64,000 nucleotides of DNA. It comes from Rhodopirellula sp. (GTDB lineage Bacteria; Planctomycetota; Planctomycetia; Pirellulales; Pirellulaceae). This document shows positions 42,700 to 51,595 of this stretch, piece by piece; the stretch's first letter is position 1; each line of letters opens with the position of its first letter. The position numbers and the translations under genes are program-made. The stretch lies in NCBI GenBank assembly GCA_002701385.1, contig NZVD01000071.1, positions 10,394 through 74,393 of the forward strand. The letters are read 5' to 3'. The notes under the pieces are model-generated. The model was not told the origin of the DNA. It ran no database searches and was given only the letters and a program-made list of their open reading frames with translations.

Positions 42700-44250
42700 G
42701 TGTCCGACAAAGTAGATTTCATTTATCTCGATGGAAATGACAATATTTGTGTAGCCACCAGAAATCTCTCCAAAGGTACAACATTGGATGTTGAGGGCCA
42801 GTCCTTTGAGTTACAGGAAGATATCCGTATCGGTCACAAAATAGCGATTCGGGAAATTGATTCCGAGACACCGGTTTACAAGTACGGTCAGCCGATTGGT
42901 CTGAGTACCGAACGTGTGACTCCGGGACAGTGGGTTCATGTTCACAATGTGAAGCATGTGGCACCGGAAACGGATTACGAAAAGGCGACGAATCATCCGG
43001 AGCCCTTGCCTCCAATCACCGATCGTACGTTTATGGGATTTCGTCGGCCTAATAATACAGCCGGGACTCGAAACTATATCGGAGTCCTGTCTTCAGTAAA
43101 TTGCTCGGCCTCCGTGGCGAAGTACATTGCGCGTCATTTCGACCAGAGTATTCTCAAAGATTATCCCAACGTGGATGGGATCGTGCCGTTTGTGCATGGA
43201 GAAGGTTGTGGAATGCAATTCGGCGGATTGAAGCATGAAATGTTAAATCGGGTATTAGGTGGGATCGCCCGACACCCTAACATCGGTGGCTATCTCATTG
43301 TTGGACTGGGCTGCGAGCAAAGCACGATTGGCTACTTGGTGGAAAGTCAACGTCTTGTACAGATTGATGGAGTGGCGGATTCCAGTGGAGTGAAAACACC
43401 ACCAGTGTTAAGTATGCAGGACCATGGGGGTACGATGGCGACCGTCGAGCTGGGTATTCAGCAAATCGCTAAATTGCTCCCTGCCGCCAATGACGTGAAA
43501 CGAGAACCAATTCCCGTGAGCGAACTGACTGTCGGGTTGGAATGTGGTGGTTCAGATGGTAACTCCGGCGTAACCGCCAACCCAGCTGTCGGCATTGCCA
43601 GTGATTTACTGGTTGCCAGTGGGGGAACGGCGATGTTGTCCGAGATGCCTGAGGTTTATGGTGCAGAGCACCTATTGACGGCTCGTTCCAGATCGGTGGA
43701 AGTGGCCGATAAGTTACTTGAGCGGATTAAGTGGTGGGAATGGTATGCCGGAATATGGGGTGAGTCGATCAACAACAATCCTTCGGCTGGTAATAAAGAG
43801 GGAGGCCTGACTACGATTGCCGAGAAGTCATTGGGAGCTGTTGCCAAAGGTGGCTCTACGATTCTCGAAGCCGTCTATGAATACGCAGAGCAGGTTGATA
43901 AGAAAGGGTTTGTGTTAATGGATACGCCCGGTTTTGATCCTCCCAGCGTCACCGGAATGGTAGCCGGTGGTGCTAATGTTGTCGTGTTTACCACGGGTCG
44001 TGGAAGTTGTTTTGGATGTAAACCCACTCCATCAATCAAGGTTGCCACCAATACTCCGATGTATGAACGCATGATTGATGACATGGATATTAATGCGGGA
44101 ACCGTACTGACCGGCAAGACGGTTCAGGAATTGGGACGTGATATCTATGAAGAGATTATTGAAGTGGCCAGTGGCAAGAAAACCAAAAGTGAAATCCATG
44201 GAATTGGAGACGAGGAGTTTGTCCCCTGGACGTTAGGAGCTCAGCTCTAA
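42700..44250 (+). CDS. UxaA-family altronate/galactarate-type dehydratase
   Basis: A 516-aa hydrolyase of the UxaA/GarD family. It has an N-terminal SAF domain (about 1-95) and a large C-terminal domain with GFRRPNNTAGTRNYIGVL, VHGEGCGMQFGG, GLECGGSDGNSGVTANPA and GRGSCFGCKPTPSIK. The cysteines in the last two motifs are those that hold the metal/Fe-S site in the family. Family members dehydrate altronate, galactarate or related sugar acids to 2-keto-3-deoxy compounds. The exact sugar acid is unclear. The start is a GTG at 42700, with only a weak AGG upstream. Twenty-five bp downstream lies lpxK, so they may share a transcript without sharing a pathway. Confidence 0.9.
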   Translation: MSDKVDFIYLDGNDNICVATRNLSKGTTLDVEGQSFELQEDIRIGHKIAIREIDSETPVYKYGQPIGLSTERVTPGQWVHVHNVKHVAPETDYEKATNHPEPLPPITDRTFMGFRRPNNTAGTRNYIGVLSSVNCSASVAKYIARHFDQSILKDYPNVDGIVPFVHGEGCGMQFGGLKHEMLNRVLGGIARHPNIGGYLIVGLGCEQSTIGYLVESQRLVQIDGVADSSGVKTPPVLSMQDHGGTMATVELGIQQIAKLLPAANDVKREPIPVSELTVGLECGGSDGNSGVTANPAVGIASDLLVASGGTAMLSEMPEVYGAEHLLTARSRSVEVADKLLERIKWWEWYAGIWGESINNNPSAGNKEGGLTTIAEKSLGAVAKGGSTILEAVYEYAEQVDKKGFVLMDTPGFDPPSVTGMVAGGANVVVFTTGRGSCFGCKPTPSIKVATNTPMYERMIDDMDINAGTVLTGKTVQELGRDIYEEIIEVASGKKTKSEIHGIGDEEFVPWTLGAQL

Positions 44251-44275
44251 TCTCTTTCCGGGGCATCGCCAGACC

Positions 44276-45334
44276 ATGTCAGGTTTACTTAAGATCATCG
44301 ATGGGAGCTCCCGATCGCCACTGATCTGGTTCGTGCATTGCCTATTACGTTTACTCTCGCTTCCGTATCGTCTGGTGATTTACTGGCGAAATGCCCGTTT
44401 TGATAAAGGACATCGTGTTACTCGCGTTTCTGTGCCAGTCATTAGTATTGGCAATCTTACGACCGGAGGTACCGGGAAGACCCCGATGGTGAAATATGTA
44501 GCTCAGTGGCTACGTGATTGTGGACTGCGAGTGACTTTGTTGAGCCGTGGCTATCGCGCCGAAGCTGACCAGCCCAATGACGAGGCCTTGGAATTAGAAA
44601 GACGCCTACCGGATGTCCCTCACCTACAGAATCCAAATCGAGTTGAATCTGCTCAGGTGGCGATCGAAGAGTTTGCTGCTCAAATTTTGCTACTTGATGA
44701 TGGTTTTCAACACCGTTTTCTTGAACGAGATCTGGATATCGTCTTGATTGATGCCACTTGCCCCTTTGGGTACGGACGGCTACTGCCAGCAGGTTTGTTA
44801 AGAGAGCCAGTTACCGCATTGAATCGAGCCGACGTGGCTATCATTACCAGAACAGATCGTGTTTCCGCTGAGGATGTTCAGCAGATTCGACAGCAGATTG
44901 GGTCCGTTAATAATGACCTACCGATCATTGAATTTGGCCATGCCATCGATGGACTGGAAAATTACAGTGGCGAATTGGTCGACTGTGAACATCTTCAAGG
45001 TGAAAGGGTCTTAGTTTTTTCAGGTATCGGAAATCATCAGGCATTCAAAGCACTGTTAGAAAGCCGGAAGTACGATATTGTCTGTGATATCGAGTTTGCT
45101 GATCACTACCATTATGATCGCACAGATATTGAGAGGATTTGCCAGCGGGCTCAGGAACATTCAGCCAGTACCGTAATCTGTACAATGAAGGATCTGGTCA
45201 AGATACAGGTGGATCAACTTGGTGAATTTCCTTTATGGGCTTTAGCTGTAAGTTTGGAGCCAACGGCGGAGAAAGCAGATCTGGATATGGCGTTAGGTAA
45301 GATTGTGGATTTAGTAGGACCGGACGAGTTATAG
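44276..45334 (+). CDS. lpxK: Tetraacyldisaccharide 4'-kinase
   Basis: A 352-aa membrane-associated kinase that phosphorylates the 4' position of the lipid A disaccharide. The Walker A-like loop GNLTTGGTGKTP (59-70) and the downstream DDGFQHRFLERDLDIVLIDA motif (Asp-Asp-Gly-Phe-Gln-His, diagnostic of LpxK) are intact. The N-terminal hydrophobic helix (about 15-35) anchors it to the inner membrane. Only one base pattern separates it from the next gene: its TAG stop is directly followed by the ATG of the SDR at 45335, giving tight coupling. With waaA it shows a lipid A pathway. Confidence 0.93.
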   Translation: MSGLLKIIDGSSRSPLIWFVHCLLRLLSLPYRLVIYWRNARFDKGHRVTRVSVPVISIGNLTTGGTGKTPMVKYVAQWLRDCGLRVTLLSRGYRAEADQPNDEALELERRLPDVPHLQNPNRVESAQVAIEEFAAQILLLDDGFQHRFLERDLDIVLIDATCPFGYGRLLPAGLLREPVTALNRADVAIITRTDRVSAEDVQQIRQQIGSVNNDLPIIEFGHAIDGLENYSGELVDCEHLQGERVLVFSGIGNHQAFKALLESRKYDIVCDIEFADHYHYDRTDIERICQRAQEHSASTVICTMKDLVKIQVDQLGEFPLWALAVSLEPTAEKADLDMALGKIVDLVGPDEL

Positions 45335-46078
45335 ATGCCAGAAGCAGTAATTATTATCGGAGCCACTTCGGATATAGCGCGGGCAACCGCTATGGAGCTC
45401 TCGCAGGAATATGATCTGATTCTTGTTGGCCGTAATGAAGTCGAATTGGAAGCGATAGCTAATGATCTGGCTATTCGATTCGATTGCAATGTGACCACAC
45501 GGCCATTTAACGCTCGGGATTTATCTACCCATCAGGATTTAATTAGTGATTGTTTTGAGCAAGCTGAGTTGATTGCCGGAGCGATAGTGTGCCATGGCTT
45601 CCTACCAGAGCAAACTCAAGCTCAACGGGAATGGGATTTGGCGCATAAAACACTGGAAGTCAACTTCACGTCATGCGTTTCTATTTTGGAACCACTGATG
45701 GCTCGGTTTGAAGAACAGCAATATGGTTTCTTGGCGGTGATTTCATCCGTAGCTGGTGATCGAGGTCGTCAAAGCAATTACATCTATGGAGCAGCCAAGG
45801 GAGGGCTGACGACTTACTTACAAGGCTTGCGAAACCGAGGATTCAAATCGGGAGTCCATGTGATGACGGTGAAACCCGGATTTGTCTCAACGGCGATGAC
45901 TGTTGGAATCGTTGATCCAAAGTCTCCTTTAGTGGCAACCCCGGGACAGGTGGCTCGAGACATTTATCGAGGTATTAGGAAACGAAAGAATGTGATTTAT
46001 TCACGTTGGTTCTGGCGGTACATCATGTTGATTATTCGTGCGATTCCCGAATGGATTTTCAAACGGTTAGGCCTCTAA
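45335..46078 (+). CDS. Short-chain dehydrogenase/reductase
   Basis: A 247-aa classical SDR with GATSDIARATAM (9-20) as the NAD(P)-binding motif, serine 137/138 before the active-site loop and the catalytic pair Tyr151-x3-Lys155 (YGAAK). The C-terminus has a hydrophobic/basic end (IIRAIPEWIFKRL) that may associate with membrane, as in some sugar-lipid reductases such as DprE2-like proteins. The GATSDIA motif is also typical of DprE2/decaprenylphosphoryl-ribose reductases. It starts immediately after the lpxK stop (no intergenic base). The substrate is unknown. Confidence 0.87.
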   Translation: MPEAVIIIGATSDIARATAMELSQEYDLILVGRNEVELEAIANDLAIRFDCNVTTRPFNARDLSTHQDLISDCFEQAELIAGAIVCHGFLPEQTQAQREWDLAHKTLEVNFTSCVSILEPLMARFEEQQYGFLAVISSVAGDRGRQSNYIYGAAKGGLTTYLQGLRNRGFKSGVHVMTVKPGFVSTAMTVGIVDPKSPLVATPGQVARDIYRGIRKRKNVIYSRWFWRYIMLIIRAIPEWIFKRLGL

Positions 46079-46109
46079 CTAGCCTATCGCAAGCGCAGGG
46101 TACCCGCTC

Positions 46110-46115
46110 TATAAT
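46110..46115 (+). promoter_or_regulatory. Perfect -10 box 6 bp before the acyl-CoA dehydrogenase-like start
   Basis: TATAAT is followed by six bases and then the ATG at 46122, so transcription would start at or next to the initiation codon. No Shine-Dalgarno is present. The -35 region (TCGCAA at 46087-46092) matches 3 of 6. This suggests a leaderless mRNA. Confidence 0.4.
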
Positions 46116-46121
46116 GACGCT

Positions 46122-47231
46122 ATGTCTGTGACCATTGAGCCTGTCGAAATACGTTCGCCTGAAGACCCTGCGTTAGAGCAGCTGTGTCAGCAGCTTCGTG
46201 AATTGTCAGACGCCTTGGACTTTCAGGATGAAAACGGGCAGTCTCCATGGCCTCAAAGGCAGCTCGATCTTTGCGCCCAGTATGGCGTTTTTCGCTGGTT
46301 TTTGGACGAAGAATTTGGTGGTCTTGGTTGGAGTGACCGCGAGCTTACCGAAGGCTATCTGGCTCTCAGCTCAGCCTGTCAAACAACCACATTTATAATC
46401 ACACAGCGGACTGGCGCTTGTCGCCGTATCGCTTTGAGCGGTAACGCGTTTGCTCGCGAGCAGTTGATCGCACCACTACTTAATGGATCCCAGTTTTCAA
46501 CAGTCGGTATATCTCATTTAACGACAAGCCGACGCCACTTAGCCAATCCGGTGTTAGCCGCAGAAGAAACAGACTCTGGTTTCATTCTTAATGGATTTAG
46601 TCCTTGGGTGACCGGTGGTATCCACGCTGACACAATTGTTGTCGGCGCTGAGTTAGAGGATGGTCGGCAAATTTTAACCGTCGTACCTACGGATGTCTCA
46701 GGCGTCCACGCAGAAACGCCAGCAGACTTGGTGGCCTTATCTGGAAGTCATACCGGAAAGGTCTCCTTTACGGACGTGCATGTTGATGCAAAGTGGTTAT
46801 TGGCCGGTCCCATTGAAAATGTGATGGCAGCCGGAATCGGAGCTCGCACTGGTGGGTTACAAACGTCCACTTTGGCATTGGGCTTATCCGGCGCTGCCAT
46901 AGAATTCATCTTTTCGGAAGCGGAAAAGCGTCCTGATTTACTACCGCCTGCCCAGGCATTGCGACAGGAACGGGAGTCACTGAAACAGATTCTGCTTCAG
47001 TCGGCATCCGGGGACGAGTCCTGTGGGACGGAAACACTCAGGCAACACTGTAACAGTCTGGTTCTGCGTTCCACTCAGGCAGCCTTATCAGCGGCGAAAG
47101 GGATGGGGTTTGTAACCGGACATCCGGTTGGAAGATGGTGTCGTGAAGCCTTGTTCTTCATGGTTTGGAGCTGCCCACAACCAGTCGTCAATGCTCAGCT
47201 TTGTCAGCTGGCAGGAATTTCGGTGGAGTAA
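46122..47231 (+). CDS. Acyl-CoA dehydrogenase-family flavoprotein
   Basis: A 369-aa protein of the acyl-CoA dehydrogenase fold: the FGGLGWSD loop (about 66-73), the FAD-side strand VGISHLTTSRRHL and GFSPWVTGGIHADTIVVGA in the middle domain, and a C-terminal helical domain. The catalytic glutamate of classical dehydrogenases is not evident. It could be a monooxygenase-type member or use another base. It follows the SDR after 43 bp and precedes cysC by 12 bp. Whether the three act in one pathway is open. A perfect -10 box just before the ATG suggests its own leaderless message. Confidence 0.8.
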   Translation: MSVTIEPVEIRSPEDPALEQLCQQLRELSDALDFQDENGQSPWPQRQLDLCAQYGVFRWFLDEEFGGLGWSDRELTEGYLALSSACQTTTFIITQRTGACRRIALSGNAFAREQLIAPLLNGSQFSTVGISHLTTSRRHLANPVLAAEETDSGFILNGFSPWVTGGIHADTIVVGAELEDGRQILTVVPTDVSGVHAETPADLVALSGSHTGKVSFTDVHVDAKWLLAGPIENVMAAGIGARTGGLQTSTLALGLSGAAIEFIFSEAEKRPDLLPPAQALRQERESLKQILLQSASGDESCGTETLRQHCNSLVLRSTQAALSAAKGMGFVTGHPVGRWCREALFFMVWSCPQPVVNAQLCQLAGISVE

Positions 47232-47243
47232 GGGAACAACTGG

Positions 47244-47903
47244 ATGGAAGAAACACATATTACCTGGCATGAACACTCAGTATCACGCGAACAACGGGAA
47301 AGCCTCAATGGGCATCGCGGTTGTGTGGTATGGTTCACCGGATTGAGCGGTTGTGGGAAAAGCACAGTCGCCAATGTCGTGGATCAAAAACTTCATGCAC
47401 GCGGGATCCACACCACTGTGCTCGACGGAGATAATGTACGTCACGGATTAAATGCCAGCCCCCAGATCTTAGAGTCGCTTGGTCAAGAGTATGCAAAACG
47501 ATTCGGCTTAGGATTCTCAGCAGAAGATCGGCAGGAAAATATTCGCCGAGTCGGCGCAGTGACCGAGTTGTTTGCTGCTTCAGGATTAATTACGTTAGTA
47601 GCGTTTGTGAGTCCCTATCGTCAAGATAGAGCGAGTGTACGGGAACGCGTGGAGGCAGCACGGGCCGGTGATTTCGTAGAAGTCTTTATGGATACTCCAT
47701 TGGAAGTCTGTGAATCCCGCGACCCAAAGGGTCTTTATCAAAAGGCACGTACAGGTGAAATCAAAGGGATGACTGGCATCGACGCTCCATACGAAGCTCC
47801 GGAGGCACCAGAAGTTCACCTTCAGGGTGGAGATCAAACACCGGATGTCTTAGCCGATCAGGTTATCGCTCATTTAGTATCAGTCGGCATCATTCACAAC
47901 TAG
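47244..47903 (+). CDS. cysC: Adenylylsulfate (APS) kinase
   Basis: A 219-aa kinase that phosphorylates adenylyl-sulfate to PAPS. Walker A GLSGCGKST (33-41) follows the conserved VVWFTG strand; DGDNVRHGLN, FVSPYRQDR and the C-terminal lid motif GLYQKARTGEIKGMTGID match CysC. The N-terminus is about 20 residues longer than the minimal kinase (HEHSVSREQRESLNGH). No cysND or other sulfate genes are visible nearby. PAPS may serve sulfotransferases or reduction. The ATG at 47244 is 12 bp after the upstream stop. Confidence 0.94.
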   Translation: MEETHITWHEHSVSREQRESLNGHRGCVVWFTGLSGCGKSTVANVVDQKLHARGIHTTVLDGDNVRHGLNASPQILESLGQEYAKRFGLGFSAEDRQENIRRVGAVTELFAASGLITLVAFVSPYRQDRASVRERVEAARAGDFVEVFMDTPLEVCESRDPKGLYQKARTGEIKGMTGIDAPYEAPEAPEVHLQGGDQTPDVLADQVIAHLVSVGIIHN

Positions 47904-47973
47904 GACATATCCTACCCAAGTGTGTGAACGCTCTGCCTTGCAACTTAAAAGCTCTTAACAGAAGGAATGAATC

Positions 47974-48441
47974 ATGGCGATTTTAGAAGGACAGCCTGCA
48001 CCGGAGTTTTCGTTGCCGGACAAAGATGGGAATCAGATCTCGCTGGAAGGACTGAAGGGGAAAAATGTCGTCGTCTATTTCTATCCCAAAGATGATACTC
48101 CGGGGTGTACCAAACAGGCACAGGGCTTTCGTGATTTGAATCCACAGTTTGAAGCATTGAATACTGTCGTACTTGGCGTCAGCCCCGACGGTGCGAAGTC
48201 GCATGATGACTTCATTTGTAAATATGACCTTCCATTTACGCTGCTTTGTGATGAACAAAAGGCAGTCTTACCCGCCTATGATGCCTGGGGTGAAAAAACT
48301 CGGTTTGGGAAAACCTCAATGGGAGTCATTCGATCCACCGTATTGATTGACAGCGAAGGTGTTGTAAAGAAACATTGGGCTTCTGTTAAAGATGCAGGAG
48401 CTCATCCTCAGGAAGTATTGGACGTGATTTCCGAAGCATAA
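47974..48441 (+). CDS. bcp: PrxQ/Bcp-type thiol peroxidase
   Basis: A 155-aa peroxiredoxin that reduces hydroperoxides with thiol electron donors. The peroxidatic Cys45 lies in PKDDTPGCTKQ. The usual resolving cysteine five residues later is Gln50 (QAQ), so this is not the E. coli Bcp type. Cys82 (37 residues on, DFICKYD) fits the alpha-3-type PrxQ with the resolving Cys in the next helix. The ATG at 47974 has AGAAGGA about 7 bases upstream. It lies 70 bp after cysC and is probably a separate or read-through unit. Confidence 0.92.
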   Translation: MAILEGQPAPEFSLPDKDGNQISLEGLKGKNVVVYFYPKDDTPGCTKQAQGFRDLNPQFEALNTVVLGVSPDGAKSHDDFICKYDLPFTLLCDEQKAVLPAYDAWGEKTRFGKTSMGVIRSTVLIDSEGVVKKHWASVKDAGAHPQEVLDVISEA

Positions 48442-48514
48442 CGCAATGGCTCAACTTGTGTGATAAAATCGCATCAGAAGAATTCAGATTTACTTTTGTA
48501 AGAGAAATAGATTT

Positions 48515-50464
48515 ATGAAATCGTTAAAAGGTTTAGGGACTGTTAGCGTGCTAATGTTGACAGCCTTCATCACCAAAGCTGCATTGGCAGAAGTACCGTT
48601 AAACGGCCTGACTGAAGCAGAGAAACGTAGTGGCTGGGAAGTATTGTTTGATGGTAAGTCGACAGACGGCTGGAGAAACTACAAGAAAGAAGGCGTGAGT
48701 GACGGCTGGCAAGTCAAAGATGGCGCGTTGGTGCGTGTAGCCGGCGGTGCCGGAGATATTATTACCGAAGGAAAGTACGAATATTTTGAGCTGTTTCTGG
48801 AGTATAAGATCTCCAAAGGTGGCAACAGTGGCATCATGTTCCACGTGACCGAAGAGTATAACGCTCCTTGGCAGACCGGACCGGAGATTCAGGTTCAGGA
48901 CAACGTCGACGGTCATGACCCTCAAAAAGCGGGCTGGCTTTATCAGTTATATAAACCCAAGAAGCCAGCTTGGGCGAAGATGTTTGAGGAACAGGTCGGA
49001 TTCAAAGGAATCGATATGGACGATGCGACTCGTCCAGCCGGCCAATGGAATTTGGTTTACTTGCGAATTGGCCCCAAGAACTGTGAAGTACAGGTCAATG
49101 GAGTCCATTACTACTACTTCAATGTAGGAAGTCCTGAGTGGAATGGTTTGGTCGCTAAAAGCAAGTTCGCCAAATATCCTAATTTTGGGAAGGCCGGAAA
49201 AGGGCACCTCTGCCTACAGGACCACGGTAATCTGGTCTCTTATCGGAATATCAAAATTCGTGAAATTGAAGAAGGTAAAACGCCTTCCATCGCGGATAAA
49301 GAAATCACGCTCAATGCCGTCGAGGCATTCCCTGGTTTAACCTGGGAAGATTTCGAAGGAGTGGATGAAGATGGAAAAATTCAGGTCATGCGTCCGGTCG
49401 AGTTGATTCATCCTGGAGACGGATCGAACCGACTGTTTGCACTGGACCAGCGTGGGCGAATCTACTCTATCGATGCGACAGGCAAAGACAAAGAAGCAAA
49501 GATTGTTGTGGACTTTCAGGATCGTGTTCAGGCGCATGATGCGGCCAATAACGTGAATGAAGAAGGGGCGTTAGGCATGGCCATTCACCCTGACTATGCC
49601 AACAACGGTCAGATCTTCGTTTACTACTCGTCAAATAAATCCAATCTCAAAGATGGACGTACCTCGTACTTGTCCCGCTTTACGGTCGATACGAAGACTG
49701 GAGTTGGTAAAGCCTCAAGTGAAGCCATTATCATGACCATTCCCCAGCCGTTTTCGAATCACAATGGTGGTCCGATGACGTTTGGCAATGATGGCCTGTT
49801 GTATATCGGAATGGGTGACGGAGGTGGACGTAACGATCCCACCGGCGAAGGACAGGACTTGAGTTCCTGGATGGGATCTATCCTACGAATCGATGTTGAT
49901 AAACCGACAGCGGCGCGACGTTACAGCATTCCTGCCGACAACCCGTTTGTCGATGTGAAGGGAGCGAAGCCGGAGATTTATGCATACGGCATTCGTAACC
50001 CCTGGAGAATCGCGAATGATCCTGAGACAGGAACGATCTGGATTGGGGATGTTGGTCAGGACCAGTGGGAAGAAGTGAACATCCTTGAGAAGGGCGCTAA
50101 CTATGGTTGGAGTGCTCGGGAAGGGAGTTACCAATTTGGTAATGCCCCAGTGGATCCGAAGCTGGAAGTGACAGACCCAATTTTTGAATATGATCATCAA
50201 ATCGGTAAATCGATCACCGGTGGATATGTCTATCGTGGTAAGGAGATTCCTGAACTACAGGGTGCATATCTTTATGCAGATTATATTTCCGGCCGTATTT
50301 GGGCGTTGAAGTATGATCTCAAAAACAAGAAGGTTGTTTCGAATATCGAAATCAAAGCCTCGGGCACTCCGGTGATGGCCTTTGGATTAGGAGTTGACGG
50401 TGAGATTTATTACACCGTTGGAGCTGCCAGTGGTCGCTGTATTTATAAGTTCGAACGACCCTAA
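48515..50464 (+). CDS. Secreted DUF1080 (3-keto-disaccharide hydrolase) + glucose/sorbosone dehydrogenase-like propeller fusion
   Basis: A 649-aa secreted protein. A signal peptide (about 8-26, ending LAE) precedes a DUF1080/LamG-like domain (about 40-255, with the opening WEVLFDGKSTDGWRNY, residues 41-56). This is the domain now linked to 3-keto-disaccharide hydrolase activity. A six-bladed glucose/sorbosone dehydrogenase-like propeller follows (about 275-649; FSNHNGGPMTFGNDGLLYIG, GIRNPWRIA and GWSAREGSYQFGN are typical). Both domains are abundant in planctomycetes. PQQ binding is likely but not proven. It lies 73 bp after bcp and 11 bp before the carbon-nitrogen hydrolase gene. Confidence 0.87.
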   Translation: MKSLKGLGTVSVLMLTAFITKAALAEVPLNGLTEAEKRSGWEVLFDGKSTDGWRNYKKEGVSDGWQVKDGALVRVAGGAGDIITEGKYEYFELFLEYKISKGGNSGIMFHVTEEYNAPWQTGPEIQVQDNVDGHDPQKAGWLYQLYKPKKPAWAKMFEEQVGFKGIDMDDATRPAGQWNLVYLRIGPKNCEVQVNGVHYYYFNVGSPEWNGLVAKSKFAKYPNFGKAGKGHLCLQDHGNLVSYRNIKIREIEEGKTPSIADKEITLNAVEAFPGLTWEDFEGVDEDGKIQVMRPVELIHPGDGSNRLFALDQRGRIYSIDATGKDKEAKIVVDFQDRVQAHDAANNVNEEGALGMAIHPDYANNGQIFVYYSSNKSNLKDGRTSYLSRFTVDTKTGVGKASSEAIIMTIPQPFSNHNGGPMTFGNDGLLYIGMGDGGGRNDPTGEGQDLSSWMGSILRIDVDKPTAARRYSIPADNPFVDVKGAKPEIYAYGIRNPWRIANDPETGTIWIGDVGQDQWEEVNILEKGANYGWSAREGSYQFGNAPVDPKLEVTDPIFEYDHQIGKSITGGYVYRGKEIPELQGAYLYADYISGRIWALKYDLKNKKVVSNIEIKASGTPVMAFGLGVDGEIYYTVGAASGRCIYKFERP

Positions 50465-50475
50465 GGAATGTCTTC

Positions 50476-51390
50476 ATGGCCAATCGAAGAAACAAGAGAC
50501 CTGCCGCTCAGTCGGCAGGTCTTTCTATAGCTACCTGCCAGTTTTCGGTCGAAGCCGACATAACTCACAACCGAGATTGTGTTTTACGACAGATGCGTAA
50601 AGCGGCTTCTCTGGGTACGCGTGTGGTTCATTTTTCTGAGTGTGCTTTGAGTGGCTATGCTGGTGTTGAATTTGATTCCATCAAGTCGCTGGATTGGGAA
50701 TCCTTGAAGTCAGCCACTGAGGATGTTATGGACCTGGCCCGGCAGCTCAGGCTATGGGTTTTGCTGGGGTCGACTCACCAGCTTTCTGGAAACCACAAAC
50801 CTCATAATTGCATTTATGTGATTTCGGACGAAGGAAAAATTGTAGAGCGATATGATAAGCGGTTTTGTACAGGGACTGACGGGAAGACTCCGACTCTGGA
50901 TTTAATACACTATTCGCCCGGAAACCACATGACGGTCTTTGACGTGGACGGGTTTCGTTGTGGAGTTTTGATTTGTTATGACTACCGTTTTCCTGAGTTA
51001 TACCGGGAATTGAAACAGGCGGGTGTGCAAGTTTTGTTTCAGTCTTTTCATAATGCACGATCGAGTGTCGTGGACGATCAGCAATACAATATCTGGAAGA
51101 CCATCGTACCAGCGACGATGGCGTGCCGCGCCGCTGAAAACCATATTTGGATTTCAGCCAATAACAGCACGACACGTCCTTCCCGTTGGGGTAGTTTTTT
51201 AGTCCGTCCAGATGGTGCCATTATTAACAAGTTGCCTTTGCACCGTGCGGCAGTGATGGTGAATGATGTTTTCTTCGACGCATCTTTCTACGATGCACCG
51301 GGGCCGTGGCGTGATCGAGCAATTGCCGGTCAGTTGCATAGCGGATGTACGGTCAAAGACAAACGCAGTCGTGACCGGACCGTTCTTTAA
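50476..51390 (+). CDS. Carbon-nitrogen hydrolase (nitrilase superfamily)
   Basis: A 304-aa nitrilase-superfamily amidohydrolase with the triad Glu55 (SECALSGY), Lys128 (YDKRF) and Cys167 (LICYDYRFPE). Members hydrolyse amides, ureides or nitriles and often release ammonia. The ATG at 50476 has AAGGA about 8 bases upstream and starts 11 bp after the propeller gene. The next genes are the ammonium transporter and P-II protein, so a nitrogen-scavenging role is a reasonable inference. The substrate is unknown. The stop codon lies in a tandem 15-bp duplication. Confidence 0.88.
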   Translation: MANRRNKRPAAQSAGLSIATCQFSVEADITHNRDCVLRQMRKAASLGTRVVHFSECALSGYAGVEFDSIKSLDWESLKSATEDVMDLARQLRLWVLLGSTHQLSGNHKPHNCIYVISDEGKIVERYDKRFCTGTDGKTPTLDLIHYSPGNHMTVFDVDGFRCGVLICYDYRFPELYRELKQAGVQVLFQSFHNARSSVVDDQQYNIWKTIVPATMACRAAENHIWISANNSTTRPSRWGSFLVRPDGAIINKLPLHRAAVMVNDVFFDASFYDAPGPWRDRAIAGQLHSGCTVKDKRSRDRTVL

Positions 51391-51417
51391 AGCGAGGCAA
51401 TCTAAAGCGAGGCAATC
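51388..51417. repeat. Tandem 15-bp duplication at the stop codon of the carbon-nitrogen hydrolase gene
   Basis: TAAAGCGAGGCAATC is repeated head to tail (51388-51402 and 51403-51417). The first copy begins with the TAA stop. The pattern matches the nadB stop duplication and probably arose by replication slippage. Confidence 0.85.
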
Positions 51418-51446
51418 TGTGTTGTTTTCCCGAGAGTGTTTTTTGC

Positions 51447-51503
51447 TACAATTAAACCAAGATGCTCATTCGACGTTTTCTTTAAGTTAACCCAAGAGCA
51501 TCT
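51447..51503 (+). promoter_or_regulatory. Promoter-like sequence and leader inverted repeat upstream of amt
   Basis: An extended -10 box TGCTACAAT (51444-51452) lies about 145 bp before the Amt start, with a weak TTGTTT (51422-51427) 19 bp upstream. In the leader, AGATGCTC (51460-51467) pairs with GAGCATCT (51496-51503) around a 28-base loop. No sigma-54 consensus is seen. The structure may be a binding site or an mRNA element. Confidence 0.35.
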
Positions 51504-51595
51504 ACAAGGCGGCCCTATTTGCAATTGGGGTGATTCTGTGATTGCAAGAATTGTATTGACTTATTTAGTTCATTGATTTTAGAGGATCAATTGTG

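Noticed and set aside
51391-51595. Possible sigma-54 promoter for amt
   Set aside because: No GG-N10-GC consensus is present; an extended -10 box fits better.
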